From Monosiga brevicollis MX1 (taxonomy: Eukaryota; Opisthokonta; Choanoflagellata; Craspedida; Salpingoecidae), in the NCBI RefSeq assembly GCF_000002865.3, contig NW_001865043.1:851261-897871 (forward strand): 46,611 nt of DNA. Reading direction: 5' to 3'. The position numbers were made by a program, and so were the translations under genes. The notes under the pieces were generated by a model that worked only from the letters and a program-made list of their open reading frames with translations, ran no database searches and had not been told where the DNA came from. Positions 1 to 9,285 of this stretch are shown here, in pieces. The stretch's first letter is position 1; the number at the start of each line of letters is the position of its first letter.

Positions 1-235
1 TTTTTTTTTTTTTTTTGGGGGGGGGGGGTGGGGGGTGGTTATGACTGACTGATGGTGATGATGGCAAGCGCAAGGGGACAGGGGGGGGGCGGAGATTCAG
101 ATGTCAGGTCTTCCATTTTCTTGACCGCCACATCAGGCATTGGAGGAGGTCGGCGCGCAGTGGTGGTGTTGTGGCTGCTTTTGCCAGTTCCATCCCATCT
201 CTTTAGTTTGTGCTTGCCCTTGTGTGTCAAAAGTC
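1..235. repeat. Homopolymer T/G at window edge, then 5' flank of RING gene
   Basis: Positions 1-16 are T only and 17-38 are almost pure G, as at the edge of an assembly gap. The rest, to 235, is the 5' flank of the RING gene. I see no other gene here. Confidence 0.6.
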
Positions 236-1379
236 ATGGCGACCGCATCTGGTCCAGCGGCGCCGGTCAGTGCATCCTCCCCAGAAACCCAGGGGCAGTC
301 GCCATCTGGGCTGTCGAATGCGGCTCGTTGGCTCTGCTTTGAACATGAATACGGGCCTGCTCTGCCTGATGTGCCAACGGGGATTGATGTATATGGAGAA
401 AACACGGATGCCAACACTGATGCCAACGTGGGATTTGACTGGGCGGAAGAGCTTGCAAACGGAGTCCTTCAGGTGGATGAGGATGACTGCAGTGATGATG
501 ATGGAAGCACGGGTGAGCCGTACACGTACGAGCTGATGGACGCCGCCGACTTTCTCGCTGAGGAGTATGAACGAGATCTGGATCTGCATCGTCGTGGCTT
601 CGTTCGCCGTCAAGGGTGCGTGACAAGGGGCCCAGTCCAAAATTGTCAAGTGTTGTTTGCTCACCACCCAGTAGACTCACTCGAGCCATTCTTATTGGTC
701 CCTCTCTCATTGTAGCCACCGTACCAAGGCCATCCGGAGTGAAGATCGTGCGGATCGCCGCGCGCGCCGTCGTCGTTTGGTCCCGGCATCTCGCTCACTG
801 CCATTCTTGGCGACGTTTCAGCGCCGCCATGCTCGCTCCATTCAGAAGCAGGCTGCTGCCCCCGATGTGCTGGCAGCAGCGCCAGCACAAGACTGGGCCA
901 AAGGGACATGCCACTCTCGACCGCGAAACACTGCAAACACTCCAGAATGGGATCAGCCATTGCCTCCAGTTGCCCCAGTCCTTCCCGCAGCTCTGCGAGC
1001 CCACGTTCTGCAGGCCAACGCTGCGCGCACGGCCCGCGACAAGCTTCTTCAGGACCTGCAGTATCGAGACATTACCCCCGAGGACTATGAGCTACTATTA
1101 GAACTGGACGAGCAGCTGCCCAAGACAACGGCAGACCCAGCCTTGTTGGCTGGGCTCGTCGTTGTTTCCTTTGCCGCCTTGAGCGATCACGCCTCGTCAA
1201 AGCCGATTGATTGTAGCATTTGCATGGAGGCATATACGGATAGTAGCGCCGTGGTGGCGCTCCCCGCCTGTCATCACGTGTATCACGAGGCCTGTATTCG
1301 AACTTGGCTGGAGGCGTATGGCGCCAAATGTCCTCTTGACAACCGTTCCGTTGAGCCTATGACCATGGGCGCAGTTTAA
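236..1379 (+). CDS. RING-H2 finger protein, probable E3 ubiquitin ligase (2 exons)
   Basis: Exons 236-615 and 716-1379 are separated by a 100-nt GT-AG intron and give 347 aa. The C-terminus is a RING-H2 finger at about residues 292-340: ligands C293, C296, C312, H314, H317, C320 and C332, with D335 as the eighth (C-P-L-D). Asp in that place is rare but is known from RBX1, which also reads CPLDNR. W324 in the I-R-T-W-L helix is typical of E2-binding RINGs. The first 130 residues are acidic and low in complexity. The middle is rich in Arg, Ala and Pro. Neither part matches a domain I recognise, and no membrane segment is visible. The likely role is ubiquitin transfer, with the substrate unknown. 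The ATG at 236 is chosen because it follows a usable context (AAAGTC) and gives a soluble start; an in-frame ATG at 140 would add a Cys/Trp-rich stretch that looks untranslated. Confidence 0.8.
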
Positions 1380-1842
1380 AGCTCCGGCCGGCCCTGAACA
1401 CGGGTGGTTTTGATTTGTTTAAGTGAAGTGCACTGGAAGGAGTGTCCACTGTTTTGACTTTTAGCGTTGGTGCCGACATGGACCGCATCAAGCAAGTGTG
1501 TCTCAGTTTGAACCGACGCTGTGCGTCGGCTGGCGTGCCGGTTGATTGATTGTGACTAGACGATGCCCTGGCTCGAGCCAGAGTTAATTGAGTTTGAGAT
1601 GACGACATGATAACAATCAGAGTGGCACAGCGCGATCAGTAAGTCACGAGAGAATAGAGAAGGAGCAAAAGAAGAAATGAAAGCAGAAAGAGGAGAGAGA
1701 GACGCAAGAGAAACACAGCGAGGGGTGGCTGAGAAAATCCTTGACCGCTCATGCTCTGCTGTGCTGGTGGAGCTCTACCTCGGAGTTTATCTCTAGGAGT
1801 GGAATTGTAACACATCATGCGAATTTGTGTGATAATCTCACT

Positions 1843-1877
<35 letters not shown>

Positions 1878-2348
1878 GATTTTCTGTTCCTTGTCTTTTG
1901 TGAGGCATTTATTTGGGTGCTGGGTGTCAAGTTGTCGTGAACGGCATCGGCACCGGCAAAGGCGATAGAGGTTTTCAACAGCTGGTGGCATCACCGGAGG
2001 GAAACCTTTCGTTTCATCTTCTCATTTTTTTTGCTGTTTCTTCTCGCGGATCCCTCGCAAAGGCGTCAGACCTGTCAAGATTCAAGCGAGGTGTGACCTG
2101 TCTGTTTTTTTGCGAGGTCTCCACCTTCCCCCACGTCGCCACTGCCCGTGGATGCCTCTGTCTATTCATCTACTCCCCCAGCCCGTCGGTGCAGTTCTCC
2201 CGTGGCCTCTGAAAGCTTCCTATCCCTGCTAGTGGCTCTGGTTCGACGGCTCGGGCACTCGGCGGCCAACGATAGTGCTACCCGACCCCACTACCCGCCT
2301 TGGGCTGCGAGCTGCCCCACGGTCCCCCTCGGTCCATTTGCCTCCAAG
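1380..2348. other. Intergenic: 3' flank of RING gene, T31 tract, 5' flank of PP2C gene
   Basis: A run of 31 T lies at 1846-1876. The frame of the next gene is open back to about 2148 but contains no ATG before 2349. This could be 5' UTR or an upstream exon I cannot see. No other coding signal was found. Confidence 0.5.
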
Positions 2349-3737
2349 ATGTGGGCCACTGGGCTGTGGGGGTTGTGTGGGCGCAGTCGCCTCCACGGTG
2401 CTGGTGTTGGGCCAGCTGGCTGGATGACCGCATGGCGCTTTCTGCGCGCGGGCCAGCGGGCAGCTTCTCCCATTCTCGAGTTTGACATTTTGACCAGCGA
2501 TGCGCGTGCTGCTGGTTGCGAATGCAACGCTCTGGTCAAGGTCGAGGGCTCGCGCAACTCATTTGAGGGACGCCTGCACCCCAAGTCTGGCCTTTTTGAG
2601 CGGGGACAGCGCGAAATCTTTCGCGAGCGCTGCGATGATCTCGGGCGCATTCGTGCTCTTGTCATCGGGCCTGACCGCCCAGGAAAGGACGATGGGTGGT
2701 TACTCAATTCGGTGATATTGCGCATTTTGGACGATGACAACCGTCTGCGCCGCGTTTTTACCTTTGAATGTAATCGGTGGCTGGGGGGCCGCCATGAGGC
2801 CAGCAACCCGACGCTGTCTGTCACACTCACACCCCAGCAGTCCGTCACACCCGATGAGGTGCGTCTCAAGACCCAGGAGAAGCCCCTGTCGCTGATCGTA
2901 CATTCAGTGGCTTACCCGCATCCGGATAAAGTCCAACAAGGCCGCAAGGGTCTAGTAGGCCGGATGCAAGGCTATGCTGGAGAGGACGCTTATGCCATCA
3001 GTCACGAAACTGGTCCTTTGCATGGCCTCTTCCTGGCCGACGGTGTACATGCCTGGCATAGTGAGGGCATTGATGCTGGCGCTTGGGCTCGGGAGCTAAC
3101 CCTTGGACTTGCACACCAACATGACAGCGCTGCCAGCGCCTATGCCAAAGCCCCACTCGCCGAGCGAGTCCGGCCCGGCTTGACCCTGGTGGAGATGGTG
3201 GAGCACGTGTATCAACAGCTCTTGACTGACGGTGTGCAGGGTAGCTCCACCCTGGTGAGTGCCTGCTTCGATGGCTCCACCGGCGCCCTCGACGTTTACA
3301 ATCTCGGGGATAGCGGCTTGAGCGTTTTGCGCCGGCGGGGTACCATTGGCGGTGCCGATGTCTATGGTGTACTGTACCGCACACCCGTTTTGGAGCACCG
3401 CTTTGGCTGTCCCTACCAGCTGGGCCACCATGCTCAGGGCGACACGCCAGAGGCGGGCCTCGTCAAAACACTGGCTCTACAGCCCGACGACATTGTTGTC
3501 ATGGGCAGCGACGGCTTGTGGGACAACTTGTTGCCGTCAGACATGGCGCGAATTTGTTCAGAGCCCAGTTCACGGCGAACCCTGCATCACCGGCTCGCCG
3601 CGGCTGCCTTTAATGTCAGTTTGGATCGTAACGCCGACTCACCCTTTGCACGTGAAGCCACGGAGGAGCTCAACATGTTCTACAGCGGCGGTAAGAAAGA
3701 TGATATCTCTGTGGTGGTGGCCATTGTGGAGAGCTGA
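2349..3737 (+). CDS. PLAT domain + PPTC7-like PP2C-family Ser/Thr phosphatase, probably mitochondrial
   Basis: Single exon, 462 aa. Residues 1-40 hold many Arg and no acidic residue, which suits a mitochondrial presequence. About 43-146 is a PLAT/LH2 domain: F-D-I-L-T-S-D opening, G-L-F-E-R-G-Q, D-L-G-R-I, D-D-G-W-L-L and a closing aromatic strand. About 185-462 is a PP2C phosphatase closest to PPTC7. It shows G-E-D-A-Y, F-L-A-D-G-V-H-A-W (metal-binding D231), N-L-G-D-S-G, M-G-S-D-G-L-W-D-N and G-K-K-D-D-I-S-V-V-V-A-I-V. All metal-binding Asp motifs are present, so it should be active. PPTC7 acts in the mitochondrial matrix and on its outer face; PLAT domains bind lipid or membrane proteins. 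The start is set by the first in-frame ATG; the open frame upstream contains no ATG. Fusion of the two domains is unusual, and no intron is needed to explain it. Confidence 0.88.
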   Translation: MWATGLWGLCGRSRLHGAGVGPAGWMTAWRFLRAGQRAASPILEFDILTSDARAAGCECNALVKVEGSRNSFEGRLHPKSGLFERGQREIFRERCDDLGRIRALVIGPDRPGKDDGWLLNSVILRILDDDNRLRRVFTFECNRWLGGRHEASNPTLSVTLTPQQSVTPDEVRLKTQEKPLSLIVHSVAYPHPDKVQQGRKGLVGRMQGYAGEDAYAISHETGPLHGLFLADGVHAWHSEGIDAGAWARELTLGLAHQHDSAASAYAKAPLAERVRPGLTLVEMVEHVYQQLLTDGVQGSSTLVSACFDGSTGALDVYNLGDSGLSVLRRRGTIGGADVYGVLYRTPVLEHRFGCPYQLGHHAQGDTPEAGLVKTLALQPDDIVVMGSDGLWDNLLPSDMARICSEPSSRRTLHHRLAAAAFNVSLDRNADSPFAREATEELNMFYSGGKKDDISVVVAIVES

Positions 3738-4474
3738 AATCGGTGCCGGGCCAGCGGGGTGAGACCCTTGCACGGAGCTCCGAGCGGAACAGGCACATGA
3801 GGGCCCGGCCCTTTCTTTTTCTATTATAACGTGGCTGTGTATGTCAATGCACATGGGGACGTATACTGCTCGAGGGTAGATAGGCGGTCGTGTATTTTTT
3901 TTTTTTTTTTTTGCCGTCGGTCCCTTCTCGCTCGTTTGTGCTGGCCCAGAATACAAATTGAAGGAGAATACATCAGCTCTCCTAAATAAACCATTATGAT
4001 CTGACATTTCAATTGTCAGCATGGCACGGGGTTGTTGAGGGATCCTGTCCGCTCTCGTGCCGCGCGCGCCGCGGCTTCAACATGCCATGGCTGCCAAGGC
4101 AGGAGACCAAGGCGCGCGCGGTGGCCATCCACTTGCCCATCTATCCGCCACCCTGTTCATCCGTCTGTCGTGGAGAAATGTGCTTGCGTTTTTTTGTTTT
4201 CTTGTTGGCGCGTTCATTCTGCATGATCAGCGGACAATGCGTCTCGCGGCTCTTGCCTCTCTGAGCAAAGGCCACGAGCGTCCCCGCCTGGGGCTTGCTT
4301 TGCCTCAGGTGCCCTACCCTGTCTTAAACGAGGCAGCTTTTCAGTCGCTGGGGTAGGTACCAAGACTTGGTTGGTGGGGTCGGCCATTTTCTCTGACCCG
4401 CCATCGCTTCGTTGTTGGCCGGGATCGTCTCTTGCGCTGTCCTCGACCACACTGTGCCCATCGCCGCCACCACC
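3738..4474. other. Intergenic: 3' UTR with poly(A) signal, T18 tract, 5' flank of LIM gene
   Basis: A T18 tract spans 3895-3912. AATAAA at 3985-3990 is a plausible polyadenylation signal, 248 nt after the phosphatase stop. Nothing else coding was recognised. Confidence 0.5.
3985..3990 (+). terminator. AATAAA polyadenylation signal candidate for the PLAT-PP2C gene
   Basis: The hexamer lies 248 nt downstream of the stop on the same strand, just after a T tract. Position and motif fit, but cleavage was not observed. Confidence 0.4.
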
Positions 4475-6699
4475 ATGACTGTCACCAAAAAAGGTGAGTG
4501 TTTCTGGGCCCTGCGGCACCAGCTGCGACCGCTGCCGCTCACCAACGCGGTTGGACATCAATCGCATGACCTTCTCACCTCGCCCAATCGCGATGTGACC
4601 TAGGCTGGCAACCGCCCAAGGCGGCCGGCTGTCAAGTGTGCAGCAAGCCCGTGTACTACATGGAAAAACTTGAAGCCGATGAAAAGGTGCGTACAGCTGT
4701 AGTCCACTTTGGGCCCAGACGTGTGCTTATCGCAAGCACACTCACGAATCGCCTTGTCCCATATCACACAGGTGTACCATAAAACCTGCTTCAAATGCTC
4801 AGTGTGCAAGAAGAGCCTTTCTGCGGGCACTTATGCAGCCATGAGCGGAGTTCTCTATTGCAAGCCGCACTTTAAGCAAATGTTCAAGGCAAAGGTGAGT
4901 TGCAGGGCATCTGTGTGCTTGTTGTTTTTTTTCAGGAGCTGCCTCGTCGCCAGCTCCAGTACCTCCAAATGCCAAGGGCCAATCAGTCTAACCTTTGTTT
5001 TGGCGCAGGGAAACTACAACTTTGGTGCACATGCCTCCGACAAGCCAAGCTCATACACCGTCACTACCAAGGCTTCATCGTAAGTTTTGATGAGGGCGTG
5101 CTCTATTGGGCCATGCATCCGGTCATTTGCAATTGTATATGCGGATATGTATTTTTTTAATGCTTTGTACTGGCGCACTCAACTCATCCTTGCCGTGGCT
5201 TCAGGGTGCCTGCCCGACCGGCCTCTTCCGAGAAGGCCGTGAGTGCCCCCAAGGCTGCGCCGGCCCTGGCTGAACGAATGAAGGCGTTTCATGGGCAACC
5301 ACCCGTCAACTCGGTCGTTGGAGGCAATACCACCCCGGCACCCCCGACCGTATCCGACAAGGCTTTGCGCGAGTCCGAGTCAATGGCCAAGCGAGGCGGC
5401 GTCGCCGCTATTGCGGCTCGCTTTTTGACGACTCAAACTGAGGGTACGGCGCCTCAGGCCCGAGAGGCGGCATCCCGACGCCGTTCGTCAACGGCCAAGG
5501 TGGCTGAGGTGGCCCGAGCCTTTGCAGTGACGGCGGCAGTCCCGTCGCCGGCTCAAGAGCCGCAGGGATCCAAGCCCGAAGCCCCGGTCCGAGCGACGCC
5601 CAGGGCATCGGGAGTCTCCGCTTCTGGTGCTGTCAAGTGCGACGTGGTGCCGCCAAAGACCGCAGTCACAGCCAATCAATCTGTGCGAGGCATTCGCGCT
5701 CTGTTTGAGAAGATTTCGGCCACCTCCACCACACCGGCCCCAGTGACTATCTGCCGACCCAAGTATGTTTTTAATGGCAGCCTTGTGGGCCAAGGCGCGG
5801 ATGCACAAGCCGTGCAGGCCGAGAGGCCCGGTGAATCCGTCCAGGAGGCGAAGGTGACCACTGTGGATGAGCACGTTGCAAGCCCAATCTCTACTGGTGC
5901 CTCGGATCTTGATGCGCAAGTTGCCAAGCCGGAGGACGTGAAACCTCGCTCTCGCACCGTGTCGTCGGTCGAGGCGGAGGACGATGACAACTCATCGGCG
6001 GACGAGGAAGACGATGAAGTTTCCGATGAACCTGAACAAGGCGTCACGGCGACACATGGGGCGTTGACCGACGCTCCCATTCTGCAAAGGGAGGCCAGCA
6101 CGCTCTCCACCGTTTCTCTTGAATTCGAAGCCACCTCACCAACTCTCAGCAGTTCTGCTGAGATGCCCGAGCTGAAAGAAGCTGTCGAGAGCAGCGAGGA
6201 GGCGCAAGCACAGCCGGTGCTCAAGGACACCCTTAACGAAAGCGAGGAGAGCGACGAGGATGAAGATGCTTTGATTGATGAGGACCCGTTGGCCGAGTAT
6301 GAGCCTTGCGATGGCGTGCACGACAGCGAGGAGAACGAAAACGCCAACGAGGCGTCAGCCGCGGAGGAGGACGCTGAATCGTCGGACAAGGCACCGGCCG
6401 TGCATGAACATCGCCTGTCTCGTCGACTGTCCTCCTTGCTTAATGTTGCTGATGCTTTTGATGTGGACCTCGAGAATCTCAGCATCGTTGACCAGTCCAT
6501 TCAGGACCCTGAATCTGACACGACCAAGGAAAACTCCAACCGTGGCTCCTTTATTAGTCTGGACAAGGAGCGCGTCCAACCCGTGCTGCCCCCCGGCAAG
6601 ATCCCTCCCTTGGGTCGACGCCTATCCTCCATGATGAACTTGACCAACTTTCTCGAGACTGATTTTACCCATCTCGAGGCCCTCGAGGTGGCCAACTAA
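4475..6699 (+). CDS. Single-LIM-domain protein of the EPLIN (LIMA1) type with acidic tail and two RRLSS repeats
   Basis: Exons 4475-4493, 4604-4686, 4772-4894, 5009-5079 and 5205-6699 give 596 aa. The LIM domain occupies about residues 16-75 and has two zinc knots: C-Q-V-C with H-K-T-C, then C-S-V-C with C-K-P-H. It ends in H-F-K-Q-M-F-K-A-K-G-N-Y, the signature of the LIMA1/EPLIN LIM domain, which is a cytoskeletal adaptor. The long last exon is Ala/Ser/Glu-rich and mostly disordered. It contains short basic-hydrophobic helices (A-L-A-E-R-M-K-A-F; G-I-R-A-L-F-E-K-I) and a strongly acidic stretch at about 5970-6400. Near the C-terminus a motif occurs twice, at 6412-6480 and 6610-6678: L-x-R-R-L-S-S-h-h-N. 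R-R-L-S fits a basophilic kinase site such as PKA. The likely role is linking actin to signalling. Start ATG lies in CACCATGA, a good context. The first two exons are short, so the 5' end rests on frame and splice signals. Confidence 0.85.
6412..6678 (+). repeat. Two copies of a C-terminal RRLSS motif in the LIM protein
   Basis: Coding copies at 6412-6480 and 6610-6678 share L, R-R-L-S-S, two hydrophobics, N, then an acidic residue and D seven to nine positions later. They are separated by about 43 residues. Confidence 0.6.
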
Positions 6700-7561
6700 C
6701 TGGAACAAACACCTTTCCCTTGTTGAATAGCCGGCCCTTGATGCTTGCCATCGGCCATCCATGATTTTTTCTTATGTTATTGTCGTATCTGCCTTCTACT
6801 GCTCCCCCTCTCTCTTTTAACTGTTCACGATGTGGCACCAGCCTGTTCTTGCTCGTGCTGCTACCTGATTCCTCTGTTCCTGGAAAAAAACAATAAAAAC
6901 CAATCCTAAGGAACGTCCGTTTTTGTTCTTCAATGGTGTATTTGTCTGTGGCTGTGCAACTTCCGCCACCGCCTGCTGTCTTGGCATAAACGAGCCCCCG
7001 CCCCCTCTTGTTGTTTTGCACGTTTCCTTTCTTTTCCTTTTGATGCTAAATCTGTTGATTGTAGAATTGATTGATTGATTGATTGATTGATTGATGAAGG
7101 AATTACAACTGGCGTCCAGGTTGAGGCAAACGACTAGAGCCATGAGGCAGTGAGTGTGAACATGACGGGGCACAATGGATGAGAAATAAATGCAGAGCGG
7201 AAAGAGGACGGAAAATAAGAAGGCGCAGTCTAATCATGTGCAAGTGCCAACAGCGACAACACCACGGCCCGATCTGCAGCGCTAGGCAATCCCTGGGCAA
7301 AGACGAAGAAACAATAATCTAAACTCAAGAGCAAACGAAATCACGGCCGCCTTTTGTGATGGGTTGGGGCAAAGCCAGGACGAGGACCGAGTGCGTGCCC
7401 AGCCCATACCGAGGAGTCATCCAAACACTTGCGTCGGATGGAGCTGCATCGTTCTTCTGGCCAACGAGACGAAAATGTACGAGAAGCAAATGCTGGCACA
7501 CTCGCGAGCCAAAGGATGCTTGAACAAGGCCTTGGTCATCCTTGATATGACGCTTGGGTGC
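6700..7561. other. Intergenic: 3' UTR with AATAAA, TGAT tetranucleotide repeat
   Basis: AATAAA at 6892-6897 follows the LIM stop by about 190 nt. A (TGAT)n repeat lies at 7066-7095. No gene was recognised between the two convergent neighbours. Confidence 0.5.
6892..6897 (+). terminator. AATAAA polyadenylation signal candidate for the LIM gene
   Basis: Canonical hexamer on the gene strand, about 190 nt past the stop codon. Confidence 0.4.
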
Positions 7562-8071
7562 CTAATTGCCCCCACAGCACGGGGAGGTGCCACTGGGCGT
7601 TTGGACAATAGGCGTTAGGGCCGAAGGCTTGCGCCCATCAAGATCTTGGTATGCGCCGACTTTGCGCACATGTCGCTGGAGTTGACGAACAACGAAAGAG
7701 CCCGTGGCCAGGCCGAGGATGATCATGACGAAGAAAAGGCTCTCATAGAGCATGACGAGCAGCATGAGAAAGTAGGCGTTGAGCATGTGGATGCCGTATG
7801 ACAGGGCGACACACAGATCTTGCAGAATGGGGCGAGTGCTCTCTTGTGCTTCGAGACGGTTACGGTACCACCGAAAGAGCTCATTGAAGAGGCCCATGCA
7901 AAATGTGCCAATGAGAGCAATCGCATATTTGCCCGCGGTATCAATGACGACGTTGTGAAAGAGAAAGATGGGGCAGAATGACGGGGCCCGCCCAAAGCCA
8001 TCGTTCATGACCATGCCCGAGCCAGAGCAGAACCCATTTGAGGGCATGCCCATGTCATCGTCCATGTCCAT
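7562..8071 (-). CDS. Ctr-family (SLC31) copper transporter
   Basis: Single exon, 169 aa. The N-terminus is Met/Asp-rich (M-D-M-D-D-D-M-G-M, then M-V-M), the extracellular copper-binding part of Ctr proteins. Three membrane segments follow: about residues 38-60, about 92-110 and about 112-128. The second carries M-L-L-V-M, the family's MxxxM selectivity filter. The third carries G-L-A-T-G, the GxxxG packing motif. The C-terminus ends C-C-G-G-N, a Cys pair that can pass Cu(I) to chaperones, like HCH in human CTR1. The protein should act as a trimer taking up Cu(I) at the plasma membrane or releasing it from vesicles. Length is usual for the family. The start is the ATG before the Met motifs. 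An unspliced upstream exon cannot be excluded but is not needed. Confidence 0.92.
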   Translation of the reverse strand: MDMDDDMGMPSNGFCSGSGMVMNDGFGRAPSFCPIFLFHNVVIDTAGKYAIALIGTFCMGLFNELFRWYRNRLEAQESTRPILQDLCVALSYGIHMLNAYFLMLLVMLYESLFFVMIILGLATGSFVVRQLQRHVRKVGAYQDLDGRKPSALTPIVQTPSGTSPCCGGN

Positions 8072-8858
8072 CTTGATTGAGCGTAGTCAAGTGGTTCACA
8101 AGAGGGTAGACTGCAGGGCCCGTACAGGTAAGACAATGTGGTGAGGTGGGTCAGGGCTGCTGGCAGCTGATGCAAACGGGCGTGCCATGCTGTGTACTCA
8201 CCAAGGGCAGGTAGTCGCCTGATGAGGTTGTCGTGCTCTGTCAGGCCCTTGCGCGCGATCGCCGCTTCCGGGGTTGTTTGCAAATTAAGAAAATGGCTGC
8301 CCGAACACGCCGACCACCACCCGTGCAAGCAACCAGCCTGGCTCCGACGTGCTGTGCCTCGTGATGCTGATGCAAACCCACAGAAACACCCGGCCAAAAA
8401 AAAAAAAAAAAAAAAAAAAAAAAGGAGGGGAAGTTTCGTTCAAGTGTAAAAGTGTGTGTCATCGCGATCTGTGCCGCTTTAAAACTTGGAGCAAATCGAC
8501 TTACTAAAGCTCTCTTTTCGGTAACGGACGCTGCAAAAGCCTTTCATGACTTGGTTCTGCCATCGCCACGCTGCCTGACACGACTGGGTCGTGCAGACAA
8601 TAGCCCATGACTCGCATTGCCGGCGACGGGGCGGACGGCCGCTGCCCTTTCTTCCGGCATACCTCCACCGCTACCAGCTGATACTCCCCGGCCCTCAGAG
8701 GACGTCGGAGCGGGCACGAAAAGGTCTGACAAGCATCACGCTTTCATCTTTGAGACTAAAAATAGATCATGGATAGAGGAATTGTCAGATGAATTTGATC
8801 GGCCTTGGTAGTGTGATCTTTATTACAGTTTTCTTTTGAAGGTTGGTCAGGCACTCGA

Positions 8859-8919
<61 letters not shown>

Positions 8920-9285
8920 GCGGGTCGTTGTCTGCTTGTCCTTGATGATGGTGACGCGCGCTGTTGGCGACGAGCGGGGAGGAGGACATGCAAGGGCGCG
9001 TTTGAAGAAGTGGAGCGATGGACCTTGTTTATTGGCTCTATCTTTTTGGACCGCCTCACATCCGCCCTCCCCTGGCCGCCTCGCATGCATAGGTAGAGTG
9101 AGCAGGATCTCCCTCTGCCCAAACGACACACACGCTCTTTGAAGACTACCGAGAGTACGTTTCTTTGCATCGCGCCCTATGGATGTCTACGTGTTTGTGT
9201 GCGCGCTGGCCAGAGGCCTCAAACGCTTCTTCTCATGATATCATTCGGATGGGCTGGGATTTGAGCAGTGTCGTCCGACGAAGAA
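8072..9285. other. Intergenic between divergent Ctr and TNFAIP8-like genes, with two long A tracts
   Basis: A28 lies at 8396-8423 and A56 at 8860-8915. The remaining sequence shows only short reading frames that I cannot match to any family. Confidence 0.5.
8860..8915. repeat. A56 homopolymer
   Basis: An uninterrupted run of 56 A. It may be a retroposed poly(A) tail, a slipped homopolymer or an assembly artefact. No target-site duplication or 3' end of a recognisable retroelement is visible. Confidence 0.8.

Noticed and set aside
2148-2348. N-terminal 67-residue extension of the PLAT-PP2C protein
   Set aside because: The open frame begins with GTG and has no ATG before 2349. Starting at 2349 gives a good presequence.
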